64,000 nucleotides of DNA from Lunularia cruciata (taxonomy: Eukaryota > Streptophyta > Marchantiopsida > Lunulariales > Lunulariaceae). Shown here piece by piece: positions 44,618 to 56,649 of this stretch (position 1 is the first letter of the stretch; each line of letters starts with the position of its first letter). The notes beneath the pieces were generated by a model. The model was not told where the DNA came from and searched no databases. It saw only the letters and a program-made list of their open reading frames with translations. The stretch covers positions 12,653,001 through 12,717,000 of the forward strand of contig OX419758.1 in NCBI GenBank assembly GCA_948567375.1, read 5' to 3'. The position numbers and the translations under genes are program-made.

Positions 44618-46588
44618 ATGGAGTTCTTTGGAGATTTTAGAGGAGATAGCATTGTAGTACATAATGGGTTTACCCAAAGTGGCACTTAATATCAATCTAC
44701 ATTTCAAGTCCCAATGAGGGAGGAGATTGACTTTGAGTTGGAATTTGACACAAGAGCTGATCTAGTTGAGAGTGCACTTGGTGTGTTTGCACCATTGTTG
44801 TGAGATATGGACAAGATTTATGGGGCATCCAAAGGACCTATGCTTTACTTTGGTTTAATAAGTACTATTAAGTTGGATGACTTCATCCAAGAGTGCGGTA
44901 GTTGGTGTGATCTACAGTAGATGTGGAACCCAAATTCTTTCACACCCTTCATGGCATGGAAGGAGTTGTTTTAGCACTTGGACGGACTGCCAATGGATGA
45001 TTATCATGAGTTTAGGAGAGCTCACTTGGAGGAGATTGAGCTATAGAGATAGTATTGGTCTCCAAACTATGTCTTTATCACTTCAAGCTTGGTTTCTAGG
45101 AGTAGATTGGTAGTACCTATGAGTTCTAGCTCTAGTAGCATTGGTGGATCTCTTGGAGATGGTGCTACTACAAGTAGAGGTACCACTATAGGAGGTGGTA
45201 TAATATTGGGGTTTAACCCTATGGTAGAGTTCTTCTAATGTTTGAGGTAGAACTATTAGGGAATGCGGATTGACAAGGTCAAGAGCTTGCAAGAGTTCTA
45301 GCAAAAGGCTAGAAGGAGCCTATGCAAGGCATACACTTGCATGAGATGGTTGATCAATTTTACTCAAAGAGTTATTGAGGTCCAAACAATCTAGTTTGGG
45401 TATGGGATACTAGACACAAAGTTGCAACATAGAGTCCATGATACTACATTGTTATATGCTACTTTGCCTACTTTGGTAGTGGTCTTTGGTTTGGTTGAGC
45501 ATATTGAGCTCAACATGGTGGACGAGAGAGTGGTGATATCTGGATTTGGTAAAGAGACCTCATCCACAATTGTAATTTCTTTTAGAGTGCAGCAAATAGC
45601 ACCATGCCATGTTGGTTTCCAAGGACAAGGTGGATAGCCCCAATCTTATGGAGCAAGTGGAAGGCCTAGTGTAGCTAGACTCTTACCTTCATTTTTGGGT
45701 CAACAACTACCAATGAGTGGTGGTGTTGCTTGTTAGACTCGTGGTGGACCTCACCATAGGAGAGAGTGCACTTAGGGCAGTGGACTTAATACCTTTGGTG
45801 CATCATAGCCAACATAGAGATAGTGTGAGCATTGCCACAAATTTGGTCACACTAGTGACCAATGCTTTGACCTACACCCAAATTTATGGAGTGGGAGAGC
45901 TCCTATGGCAAGTGGTAGAGGAGCCATAGATCATGGAGGACAGGATGGTGGTAGAGAATCCACACTTGGTAGGGATGTAGTACATACCCTCACTTTTGAT
46001 ACAACAATGGCAGCACAATGATACACAGTTGCCTTTCTACTTTTGATACAACAATGGCTATTTGGATTGAGCAATTGAAGCAGAGATTGGCTATCATGGC
46101 CATAGCTCAAAGGAGATCAAATTTGGGTGTTGAGGCTTCCACCTCATATGTTGGTGATAGAGACACCTTGGACTTCATGTGTGGAGTAGCACAAGTAGAT
46201 GCAAATCTACCATAATGACTAGGAGTGCAATATGTGCTCTAGAGCTTAGAGGAGCATTAGTGGAGTTGGACCCATAGAGAGGAAAGGTTGGTGGATAGGT
46301 CAGACTTCCTCAATCTTTTACACTCTCTAAGGTACTACAAATGACATCCATGGCTCTTAGACATCCTAGTGCAGGTGTGGTAGGTGGTGATAGGGGTGCA
46401 TGATGGACTACCTACTAATCAACCACCTGCTACTACACCAATTGAGTCTAGCTTGATGTTGGAGGTAGCTCAATTGATTATGCACTATCCTTTGTTCTCA
46501 ACCAATGACATGTTTACATTAAGAGTTGATCCAACCCCAATGTTCCAATTGGGTACTATGCTTTGTGATAGTAGGGATGATGTGGTTC
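44618..46588 (+). pseudogene. DNMT-PHD copy C gag, heavily decayed and cut by E1
   Basis: It starts at an ATG (MEFFGDFRGDS) and follows copies A and B through gag, the zinc-knuckle region (GHTSDQCFDLHP near 45847) and up to the region before the protease. There it is interrupted at 46588 by the LTR of E1. Many stops are present. Nearly every CpG seen in copy A is TpG or CpA here, so C is the oldest of the three coding copies. The methyltransferase, if it ever existed in this copy, would lie beyond the window. Confidence 0.85.
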
Positions 46589-46654
46589 TGTAACACCCAT
46601 TGTGCATGTGTGTGGTATCATGATGTTTAGCTTGGTATTACAAATACTTGAGAG

Positions 46655-49600
46655 TGTGGTGCCCACATTTTTTGTTCTTTCAAAATAAAGAAGAAGAAGT
46701 GTATAGAGAAGTCAGATTGCGCCTGTATGGCCAAAGAAGGCAAAGAAAAGGGACTTTGGGATGAAACGCAAAGTAAAGTGACTTTGGGTCATAAGGCAAA
46801 GTACTCAGAAATGCCCTGTCAGCACACAACCCAAAGTAAGGAGTCTTCATATTGGGGGGAGCTCAACCCAAGGCAAAGATAGTCTAACAACCTTTTGTTG
46901 GGGCGAGAAATTCAAGAAGGGACCGTTTAAAAACCGGCGGCCCATACGCGTAGAAGTTGGTTGACAATGATAGGTGCATGCAGGAGGTGTGATTTCTCAA
47001 TAGAAACTCAAAGTGAAGAAAGATGAAGAAAGCGCAACTCTATAAAAATCAAACTTGCAATGACAAAATGTAAAGTAATTTTCCTTTGCCGTTGAGAAGT
47101 CGTCTTGCAGTCGTCTTGCAGGGAAGGGAAATAAAGTTGGAAATGCGTTAGTGTGTAAGGGAGAAGTTGCAAGAGTGAAATCAAGAGATAGTGAGAAAGT
47201 AGGAGAGATGGGAGGAGGAAAGAAGAACTCTGAACTCATAGTGAGAAATCATGCAATTCGGAGGTTAGATGTGATTGCTAGGATCAAAGTCTTGAGCCGA
47301 CTTTGGATCACTTTCTTGGCGTGGAACTGGAACGTGAGTTTTCTAGGTTTCATGACAGAAATCATCAAGAGTAAGTGTCTTGATAGACCCGAGGAAGAAG
47401 GGAAGAGAGGAAATCTGGCTTGTTGGATAGAGTTGGATTGGAGACTAGTACTTGGGAAGGAAGCAGGCTTGGAGCAGGGGGCCATGTTCTTGGGGAAGGG
47501 AGAGATAGCCCAAGAAACTCAAGAGGTGAGAGATGCATTCTCATCAAAGCAAACAAAGAATGGGTACAAAGTCAAGAGTTACAAGGACCCTGTCAAGAGA
47601 GGAATTGTGAGTGCTTTGATGGCAATCCTGAAGCCGGAGAGAACAACGTATGTGATGAAACACCAAGCGGTGTTCTTTCACAAGTTGTTTGTAGGAGAAC
47701 CGATCAATTGGGTGAGGTGTTTCCATGGAAGAACGCGATAAATGGTGTAGAATCTGCGGGATAAATTGCCTCCACACTACATCGTGCTATTTGCAATGCA
47801 TTTCTACCTCGGGTTGAATTTGCTAAACTCAGCGGAGTGAACTCGGATGGTGTTGCACTTCCATCCTGATTTAAGAAAGGAGGTCAATGTAGAGGAGCGG
47901 CAGTACATTTTACAAATCAGAAGCACCGACAAGTACTACAAGAAGACAGGGAAGACTGTAGAGATCAAAGTGAGTACTCCGAACTCAAAGAAGAGAAGTT
48001 GGCAGGGCAAAGCCAAAGACACAAAGAAACCTTGGAAGATTAGGAGAGGAAACCCAAGGCGAGGTATGGTGGTGATCGAGTCGGAAGATGAAGACTCGGA
48101 AGGTGATGCCGAGCTCAAGACCAAAGACTCGGAACACAAGGAGGAGCCCGAGCTAATACTACAAAGTGGCGATACGAGTTGCGACAATGATGAGGGTGGA
48201 GAAATGACATCGGCACTAGCTGTTGTAGAAGAAGAAGAAGAAGAAGAAGTGCAGGTAGAGATTGAAGCCAAGGACAGTATGCAGTTGGAAGACAAAGTAA
48301 CCAAGCCCGAAGAAAAGAAGATCATAATGCAGAGAGGAGTCCGCTTGAGACATAAGGTGAAGTACAATGCAGGTCCAAGTATGGTGAAGGAAGAAGCACA
48401 TGAAAGCTCAAGAAGCAAGGCGTCTATTCCGATACAAAGACTGTAGAGAAGAAGGCAAGTATCGGATGAAAAAGAAGTACGAAGGGAAGTGGCCGCGCAA
48501 GAAGAAGTAATCCTGAGCAAGGGAGTCAAGTACCTGCGGGAGGTGGTGTGTCCTCTGTTGGTGAAGCTGGAGTACAAGAAGAAGGAGATGTAGTTGACTT
48601 GTCCAGAGGTAAAGATTGTATTGCAGGTGTTGGCGAGATTAGAATAAGAGAACTTGGAGTTGAAGAAGAGTATAACCTTAGGTGAGGAGGAAAGGGAAGT
48701 ATTGCAAGCAAAGGCAGTAGTGAGAAGTCAGGTAATTGAAGACCTGAAGAGAGAAGTGAATTATTGAGAGGATCTTGTTAAGAAGAGTGACATAGCAAGG
48801 AAGAGACAAGTAGCTGAGTATGAGACCTTGAAGCAGTAGTTTGCTGATTCAAGAGTAGAGGTTATCCATGCTATGGCGAGAGTAGCAGCAAAGGATCAAG
48901 AGCTCAATAGGGTGATGGAGAGTGTCAAGGAGAAGAAGCAACTCTGGCAACGAGAGTTGGCAGCACGGTATAGGGAAGAAGAGAGATTACAAGAGATTAC
49001 GAGAGATTATGAGAGTTACTTTGTAATCAGGAGGAGAGAGTTGTACAAAAGGAGAAGGAGAAGGAGACGGTGAAAGCCGAGTTCAAAGCAGAATTGGCAA
49101 TGTACAAGGAGGACTGGCTTGCAGATCGAGAATGAGAGCGGAAGATGAGATTGGAGCCTTTGAAGGAGATAGTCCTCCGGATGAATGCAATGTTGAGTAT
49201 AGAGGCCAGCATTTGGATTGAAGAAATGAGGCTGCACAAGTTGAAGTTGGTGCAGGAGATGAGGCAAAGACAGGCAAAGGACACGTATTTGAATGCCTTG
49301 TTAATTAGTCTCAGAACTCGTGTAGATAGGAAGATCTTAGAGGTAGAAGACAACATTTTGATTAGATTAGACTTAGTGAAACTAGAGATAGAAAAACTTC
49401 GGAAAGATGTTAGAGCAAAACCCGAAGTAGATAACATAGGAGTGCAAATGTCTTTGGAATTACCAATGGAGACATTAGAGAAGAGTGGGTCAAGAGATGA
49501 AGGATTAGAAGGGTTACCCACTAGTGCAATTTCAGATCAAGAAAGAGAATTGTTGGATTTGGTAGATGAAGTAGAAGATATGAAACCGAGGACAAAGTGG

Positions 49601-50462
49601 TAGGAAGTAAAATTACTTTGGGTTTGGGTTTGAAAGCCGATGATGAAGTAGACATCGGATTGGAGTAGTAACAATTTTGAGATTTGAAGAGGCAGATATG
49701 AAGAGGTGCATTGTCATTTTGGATCTGCAGGTTAGAAGAGTTGTTGTAGAATGGTATAGTTGTTAGAATTGTCGATTTGTTCACTACTTAAGAGTGGGAT
49801 TCGCAATTAGATGTTGTTTAGTGCTCATAATTTTTGAGAATAGATAAAGCAAAGTGCTTTGAAGTATTGCTCGTTGCTTGAGCTTGATTTTGAGTATCAA
49901 CGTTGTTCTTGTGTTTGTGAGTGTTTGGAGAAATTTGAAGTGCAAGTTAGTGTGCTTGTTGGATGTTGGATTCCGTAGCCTTGATCTTCATTCTGTGTGT
50001 TTGATCCTGAGTGAAGTGCAATTGAAGCAATGCCTTGATAGATCTAAGAGGAATTGTAGTGTTGGTAGTATTCTGCATTTGTGAGTGCAGTGCGAGGTTG
50101 ATGTGAAGCAATTTTGATCAAGGAAGTTGTGCCTTCAGTGGAGGGGTGGAACACAATTCTAAGGCAAAGTCGTTTTGTAGTGAAGTGCCATTTTTGGGAG
50201 AGCCTGAATCATCACAATCAAGATTGTTTGGAAAGATTTGATAGAGTTGTGATTATGAAGTGTGAATTTGTGACAAGACTACGAATCAGTGCTTGTTACT
50301 CTTGTTTGGGTGTGGTTTCTACCTGAGAGATTAAAGACGCAACCAAGAAGAACTGCAATTGTTACTTTGACTTTGTATTTGACCAATTTTGACTTGTATC
50401 TTTGCGGGAACAAACTTTACTTACTCAATTACCGTAAAAGTGATATTTGCCGGGTTGTCACG
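46655..50462 (+). mobile_element. Family F unit F1 (complete, 3.8 kb)
   Basis: It starts TGTGGTGCCCACATTTT and ends GGGTTGTCACG, with a perfect 5-bp target duplication GAGAG (46650-46654 and 50463-50467). It carries a TATA box at about 47041, one long ORF region and a 3' non-coding part. No RT, integrase or protease is encoded, and no direct terminal repeats were found. The TG...CA-like ends and 5-bp duplication are those of LTR retrotransposon integration. Confidence 0.8.
47208..49603 (+). pseudogene. F1 long coiled-coil ORF (decayed)
   Basis: The ATG at 47208 begins MGGGKKNSEL. The frame stays open to a TAA at 47739 and resumes after three nearby stops; further stops lie at 48444 (CAG to TAG type) and beyond, with a frame change before 49145. 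Features match the F4 protein: an N-terminal region with FLAWNWNVSF and KHQAVFFHKLF, an acidic stretch (ESEDEDSEGDAE), a basic segment and a long coiled coil rich in Glu, Lys and Arg. No known function is recognised. Confidence 0.65.
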
Positions 50463-51095
50463 GAGAGATATTATTTATATAGAGATAAAAGATGGTTCTA
50501 CATTAATTATGATTAACTAAAGTTAGTCATAGCTAAGATAGTGGGGACCTTACTTTCGAGGAAGTGGAAAAGATGACTACTACTATTTTGGATTCTAGTG
50601 TGTTGACTTGGTATTATTCCTAGGTGTTTGGATTTAAGGAAAGAGTTGAGAACTCTTGGGCCTGCAAGCCTTTTTTTTGGATTCTTCTATAGTTCAAGGA
50701 TAGCCCATTTGAAAGAATCCTTGACTTAGTGGTTGGGTCAAGATAAGATCACATGCTTAGTGAAATATGCTCATGTGGATGGATATTCCTTTATACTGTT
50801 TGCCTTGACTTGACTTGACTTTTAGCCTAGTAACTTGAGTTACTTAAGTCATTAGTAACTTTAGTGCGTAACTATTTCATAAGTATATAAACAAGGGGTG
50901 AGGAGGCACTCATCATCCTTTCAGTTACAACTATCTCTCTCTCATTGAATTCTCTAGTGAGCAATGTCTTGAGTCTTGGAGTGTTAGCCTTGGAGGAGTA
51001 TGATGGAGTTAGGGTTCGTTGGCTTCTTAGTCCATGGTGTGCTATCATAATAGCCATCAGAGGTTCATCTTGAGTGAGAGATAGGCCAACTCACA
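50463..51095 (+). repeat. E1 LTR, main part after F1
   Basis: Continues the LTR begun at 46589. It is homologous to 54430-55079 and, inverted, to 30798-31450. It contains the GTATATAAACAAGGGG block near 50883, a possible TATA region. Confidence 0.85.
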
Positions 51096-51115
51096 TTTTT
51101 GGTTCCATTGGCAAG
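51096..51115 (+). promoter_or_regulatory. E1 primer binding site (probable)
   Basis: Directly after the LTR lies TTTTTGGTTCCATTGGCAAG. The E2 counterpart (TGGTTCTGTTGCCAGGA, from 55084) resembles the TGGCGCCGTTGCC-type primer site common in one branch of plant gypsy elements, with C-to-T changes. The tRNA assignment is tentative. Confidence 0.45.
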
Positions 51116-51599
51116 ATCTCTCTATAAGGCAAGATAATGTTCCACATACAATTCTATATTAGACAAAAGGAGGCTATGAGAGCTCACTTGGAGAGAAATT
51201 TAGGGGAGTAGAGGGTTGAACTTATGTTAGAAACTTGGACCCATTTGTATACCTTGTAGTTCATTATGATGTTTTTGAGTTAATTTTGTATATCTTGTAT
51301 ATATGAGAGGATTTGGAGAGATTGTGTGAGGTGGATTGTAGATTTTGGAGATTAATGTGATTTTGGGCAAAATCTCAAGTTTGAGATCTTGACTTGAAAT
51401 TTCTACATATGGTAGCTTGGGTTATCTTCAGTTAGCTCACTTGAAATTATTGTGAGAGCCATTATGTAAACTAAGCATATTATGAAAGTGGATAGGGTAA
51501 ACTATTCCAATAATTGCATGCTCTCTAGAAAATTGTACAAAGTCTGCCATTTCTTCAATTTTAAGTGGATTATTTTGAAACTTTCAAAGAAAATTTAGT

Positions 51600-51677
51600 G
51601 TATTTAGTGTTTAGTGTAACCTAGACCTTAAATTTAGTGTAACCTAAACCTTAAATTTAGTGTACCCTAAACCTTTT
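51600..51677 (+). repeat. Tandem repeat of about 23 bp, three units
   Basis: Units containing TTTAGTGTAACCTAAACC repeat three times with small changes inside the E1 leader. The equivalent part of E2 lacks them, so the expansion arose in E1. Confidence 0.7.
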
Positions 51678-51952
51678 GACACAAAAATTAGAGAAAGATC
51701 ATTCTTGCACAAGGATTTATGAGTTTCTAAAAAGAGGGGGGTGGGTTTTAGACCAAATCTGAAATATGTTTGCTAAATAGAAAGGTGCTTAGGCCAAATG
51801 GCTCAATGAAAAGATCTGAAATTTTTCAAGGAGGGATGCATTGGATTTGTGGTAAATTGTGCAAAATTCAAAGGACTATGATATACCAATTGCAAGATTT
51901 GAGTGAGATTATGAGGAAGGGTCAATTCTGCAGAGTTTAAATCTCATGCATG

Positions 51953-52474
51953 AGAAGTGTGAGAGCAACAAAAAGCATATTTGAGTGTTTAGATTCATCT
52001 TGGGAACATGGAGTGTCACCAAGAGTGGAAATTGAGGCTATGCAAGGTTCCCCAAGGGTTTGAGGTGAGTTTAGGGTGGATTTGAGGAAAAGAGTGTTTA
52101 GAATAAAATTTGAAGAGAGTGTTGAGAGGATCCAAAAACCTACACCACTTGGAGGAAAGAGTGAGTCTTAGTGCTTTCTATGTAGAGATAAGGGACATAA
52201 GGCAAGTCCATGTCCATTGAACTTTGAGAGTAAGAGATTGAGGGAAAGGAGATAATTACCTGACTTGGGTTTGCATGTTGGACCTTCTTTACCAAGATTG
52301 GGAGGGAGAAGATCTAAGACCAAGGAGTTGTATGAGGTTTATGGAGTTGAAGAACTTCCAAAAGGACATGAGTGTAGTGGAGTAAAATCACTTTTGGAGA
52401 TTTTGGTGAAGGATCTTGGAGAGAGTCTTAGTACAGCTATAGAAAGACTACCACCTTCATCAATTAGTTCTTAA
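51953..52474 (+). pseudogene. E1 ORF0 with zinc knuckle
   Basis: Same frame and content as ORF0 of E2 (55881-56411). It starts near MRSVRATKSIFE and contains a canonical CX2CX4HX4C knuckle (CFLCRDKGHKASPC, near 52170-52213). It continues with LHVGPSLPRLGGRRSKTKELYEVYG, here given only as a landmark of conserved frame. It has several stops, such as the TAG before the knuckle. Confidence 0.55.
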
Positions 52475-52573
52475 GATTAGTGATGGAGATAATCTTTCAA
52501 CTTATGGATAAACTATCCATGAGGGTTTGATTAATATGCACTCTAGGATTTGATGTTGCTATAAAAGAGAGAA

Positions 52574-53255
52574 GTGGATACGAACATATAGAGGAGGCCA
52601 ACCAGCCAACAATTTCAATGATAGAAATTGTTTTGGTTGTAAAGGAAGAAGCCATATCCAAAAGAATTGCCCAAATTCCACTTACCATGGAAGAAGGAGC
52701 TATGAAGGAGCCAATAGAGGGAAAGAGGGAGGAAGTGAAACCCAAGTGGCTCCTAATCCAAACAAAGGTAAGGAGATAGCATCTATAGATGTGGTTGAGA
52801 GCAAGTATGAGAAGAGAGACTGCTCAAAGTTCAAGGGTCTTAATTTGGATCTTTTGGCACAAGAGAAGAAGAGAGCTTGTTTTGTAGAGGATGTGAACTC
52901 TTCTCAAGGATTTAGTCTTAGCCAAGATACTCCTATGCCTACTAGGAGCAATTGCACTGGCACTTCAACACCATCAACAACAAAGACTTCAAGGAAGAAG
53001 TTGGGGATGGAGGACTTCTTGATATCAAAGCAAAAATGGAACTACAATGTCTTGGAGGATATTGGAAGTCACAAGGCTAAAATCACAAGGGACCAACTGA
53101 TTGCTTTAAATCGTACTTTGAGAAAGGAGCTTAGAGGTGGTTTGAGTTCTACAAGGAGTAAGAGGAAGAAGAAAGCAAAAGCTCCAGTATCAATGGGAGT
53201 GGTGGATACAAAGCATGATGGGAGGCTTGTGAATATGCCTCCAAGATTGATGTGA
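52574..53255 (+). pseudogene. E1 gag C-terminal part
   Basis: Follows the deletion junction and matches E2 from about 57400 on. The zinc knuckle region reads CFGC-like but is damaged (NCFGCKGRSHIQKNC in a shifted frame near 52629-52672). After it come conserved stretches such as KGLNLDLLAQEKKRACF and MEDFLISKQKWNYNVLED. These lie between gag and protease. Confidence 0.65.
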
Positions 53256-53786
53256 GGGCAAATGGTCACAACATCAAGGACACACTTGTTGATGGAGGAT
53301 AAATAGTGAATGCCATGTCAAAAAGGTTGATGAAGAAGTTGGGTATGATACCCTCAAGACCTTCAACATTTGTGGTGAGCATGGAAAAAAGCAACAAGTT
53401 TGACCAGTAGGGATGATGGATAAGGTTGGAGTTTCAGTTATGAGAGTTTAAAATCTCATGACTTTCCAAGTCTTGAAGGATTCAAGCTATGACTCACTTC
53501 TTGGGAAGCTATGGTTGAGAGAAGCACGCACAACTGATTGATGACACAAAAGGTACTTGAGGATTGGGCTATTAAACTATAGAGTCATAGTTCATGTGAC
53601 TAACACCACCAACACTTCACATTCAAATATACCATCTTTTGATTATTGGGAATCAGATTCTGAAGAAGGAGCTTTAGGTGTGGACACAAGCATGGAAGAA
53701 GAGACTTCTATAGAGGAGGATGAATCTGAATCTAATTCAGATGTGTATCCCTTATGTGCTATGGATTTTGCACCTAAGCTAGAGGT
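53256..53786 (+). pseudogene. E1 protease-like region and linker
   Basis: LVDGG near 53287-53301, followed in the next codons by a stop and VNAMSKRLMKKLG, resembles the active site of gypsy aspartic proteases, where D-G-G replaces D-T/S-G in some plant branches. An acidic stretch (EEETSIEEDESESNSD) lies near 53695-53740. Several stops are present. Confidence 0.55.
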
Positions 53787-54165
53787 TTGAAGGACCCATA
53801 TAAATCACCATTGACACTTGAGGAGATAGAGAGGAGGTTATCTACTCTCAAATATGGTCCAAATATTACCAAGGAGGAGAAGGTGAGATTTGAGGAGATT
53901 TTCTACAAGTTCATCCATGTGTTTGCTTTTAGTTACAAGGATTTGAAGGAAGTCACTTTGGAGGAGCACAAGATAGAGGTGGATTCACATGCAAGACTAA
54001 TCCGCCAAAAGCAATGTTGCATTAGCCCACCAATATCTTTGGTTGTGAAGGAGGAGATTGATAAGCTCAAGGAAGCTGGATTTATTTTTGAGGTGGAAAT
54101 TTAGAATGGGTGTCTCCACTTGTGATTGTGAAGAAAAATAATGGCAAGCTTGGGGTATATGTGGA
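53787..54165 (+). pseudogene. E1 reverse transcriptase, N-terminal part
   Basis: Typical gypsy RT entry: a linker with FSYKDLKEV and EEHKIEVD, then EEIDKLKEAGFIF and, after a stop, VKKNNGKLGVYVD, matching the usual VKKKNGKxRxCVD. F2 interrupts it directly after this motif. It establishes family E as Ty3/gypsy with an RT. Confidence 0.75.
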
Positions 54166-54386
54166 TGTGGTACCCACATTTTTTGTTTTTTTCAAAATGG
54201 AGAAGAAGAAGTGTATAGAGAAGTCGGATTGTGCTTGTATGGTTGAAGAAGGCGAAGAAAAGAGTCTTTGGGATGGAACCTGAGGTAATGTGGCTTTGAG
54301 TCATAAGGCAAAGTACTCGGACTTGCCTTGTTAGCATACAACCCGAAGTAAGAAGTCTTTGTATCGGGGGGAGCTCAACCCGAGGC
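54166..54386 (+). mobile_element. Family F fragment F2 (5' end only, cut by E2)
   Basis: Homologous to the first 221 bases of F1, F3 and F4, from TGTGGTACCCACATTTT to GAGCTCAACCCGAGGC. It then stops exactly where the LTR of E2 begins. The rest of F2 is expected right of the window. Confidence 0.85.
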
Positions 54387-55079
54387 TATAACACCTATTT
54401 GTGCATGTGTGTGGTATTGTGATATTTAGCTTGGTATTACAAGTACTTAAGAGATATTATTTATATAGAGATAAATGATGGTTCTATATTAGTCATGGTT
54501 AGCTAAAGTTAGTCATAGCTAAGATAGAGGGGACCTTACTTTAGAGGAAGTAGAAAAGATGAGCACCACTATTTTGGATTTTAGTGTGTTAACTTGGTAT
54601 TATTACTAGGTGTTTGGCTTTGAGGAAAGAGTTGAGAACTCTTGGGCCCGCAAGCCTTTTTGTTTTGGATTCTTCTTTAGTCCAAAGATAGCCCATGTGA
54701 AGGAATCCTTGACTTAGTGGTTGGGTCAAGATAAGACCACATGCTTAGGGGAATATGCCCATGTGAATGGATATTCCTTTCTACTTTTTGACTTTACTTG
54801 ACTTTTAGTCTAGTAACTTGAGTTACTACGGTAATTAGTAACTTTGGTACGTAACTATTTCACAAGTATGTAAACAAGGAGTGAGGAGATACTCATCATC
54901 TTTTCATTTTGCAACTATCTCTCTCTCATTGAATTCTCTAGTGAGCAATGTCTTGAGTCTTGGAGTGTTAGCCTTGGAAGAGTATGATGGAGTTTGGGTT
55001 CCTTGCCTTCTTAGTCCATGGTGCACTACCATAATAGCCATTAGAGGTTCATCCTAAGTGAGAGACAAGCCAACTCATA
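54387..55079 (+). repeat. E2 5' LTR
   Basis: 693 bp, starting TATAACACC (TGTAACACC in E1) and ending CTCATA (CTCACA in the others). Both terminal dinucleotides have been changed by G-to-A or C-to-T mutation. It matches the 692-bp solo LTR in copy B along its full length. Confidence 0.88.
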
Positions 55080-55880
55080 TTTTTGGTTCTGTTGCCAGGA
55101 CCTCTCTAGAAGGCAAGATAATGTTCCGCATTCAATTCTACATTAGGCAGAAGGAGGCTATGAGAGCTCACTTGGAGAGAACATTAGGAGAGGAGATGGC
55201 TGAACTTATGTTAGAGAACCAAGATCCATTTGTATACCCTATAGTTCATTATGATGTCTTTGAGGTGATTTTGTACATCTTGTACACATGAGAGGAATTG
55301 GAGAGATTGTGTGAGATGGATTGCAGATTTTGGGGATTAAGGTGATTTTGGGTAAAATATCAAGTTTGAGATCTGGACTTGAAATTTCTACACATGATAG
55401 CTTGGGTTATCTTTCAGTTAGCACACTTGAAATTATTGTGAGAGCTACTATGTGCATTGGGCTAGAAGTTTTGAAAGTTGATAGGGTAAAGTGCTCCCGC
55501 AACTACATGCTCTCTAGAAAATTGTATAGAGTCTGCAATTTCCTCAATTTTCAATGAATTGTCTTGAAAATTTTCAAGAAAATTGAGTGCAATGTATCCT
55601 ACCTGCTGCCACAAAAATTAGAAAGAGATCGTTTTTGCGCATGGAGTTATGAGTTTTTGAAGTGAGGGGGGTGGTTTTGAGACCAAATCTGAAATATGTG
55701 TGCTGAATAGAAAGGTGTCTAGGCCAAATGGCTCAATGAAAATATCTGAAATTTCGCAAGGAGGGATTTTCTAGAGTTGTGATCAAGTGTGAAAAATTTC
55801 AGATGACTGTGACATAGTGATTGGGAGATTTGATTGACATTGTGAGGAAGGGTCAATTCTGCAGAGAGGAGATCTCATGC

Positions 55881-56411
55881 ATGAGGAGTTTGAGATCAAC
55901 AAAAAGCATGTTTGAGTATTTAGATTTATCTTGGGAACATGGAGGGTCATCAAGAGTGAAAATTGAGGCTATGCAAGGTTCCCCAAGGGTTTGAGGTGAT
56001 TTTAGGGTGGATTTGAGGAAAAGAGTGTTTACAATAGAATTTGAAGAGAGTGTGGAGAGGACCAAAAAACCTACACCTCTTGGAGGAAAGAGTGAGTCTA
56101 AGTGCTTTCTGTGTGGAGAGAAGGGAAATAAGGCAAGTTCATGTCCATTGACCTTTGAGAGCAAGAGATTGAGAGAAAGGAGAGGCTTACTTGACTTGGG
56201 TTTGCATGTTGGACCTTCTTCATCAAGATTGGGAGGGAGAAGATCTAAGACCAAGGAGTTGTGTGAAGTTTATGGAGTTGAAGAACTTCCAAAAGGACAT
56301 GAGTGTAGTGGAATAAAATCACTTTTGGAGACTTTGGTGAAGGATCTTGGAGAGAGTCTTAGTACAGCTATAGAAATACTACCACCTTCATCAGCTATTT
56401 CTCAAGATTAG
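55881..56411 (+). pseudogene. E2 ORF0: zinc-knuckle ORF upstream of gag
   Basis: About 176 codons with one internal TGA (55992-55994, CGA type), located between LTR and gag. It contains KCFLCGEKGNKASSCP near 56100, a zinc knuckle whose His is Asn here but His in E1. A conserved C-terminal part (VEELPKGHECSG, LVKDLGESLSTAIE) follows. The frame is conserved between E1 and E2, which argues that it was translated. An extra ORF before gag is unusual for gypsy elements. Its function is unknown; nucleic-acid binding is a reasonable guess. Confidence 0.55.
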
Positions 56412-56649
56412 TGATGGAGATAATCTTTCAACTTATGGATAAACTATCCATGAGGGTTCGATTAATATGCACTCTAGGATTTGATGTTGCTATAGAAATC
56501 TTGGAGCAACCTGGACCTTTTGTGTTCCCTAGGGTGGATTATTCTCAAATGTTGTTAATCATGTATATACTCCATTAGTTATAGAGTGAGAGAAAATAAA
56601 AGAGAAAAAGAAAAAAATTGAGAGAAGAGAAAGATAGTGAGAGATTAAG

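Larger units (their letters stand above)
46589..54165 (+). mobile_element. Gypsy element E1, interrupted by F1 and F2
   Basis: The LTR starts TGTAACACCC at 46589, is split by F1 at 46655-50462, and resumes to end in CTCACA at 51095. The internal region has ORF0, gag remains with a zinc knuckle, a protease-like LVDGG, and the start of RT. E1 is cut at 54165 by F2; the rest of it would lie right of the window. It inserted into copy C. Compared with E2 it lacks about 900 bases covering the gag core (junction near 52573). Confidence 0.8.

Noticed and set aside
54166..54386. F2 as an independent small element
   Set aside because: It matches only the left end of F1, F3 and F4 and stops exactly at the E2 LTR, so it is a cut fragment.
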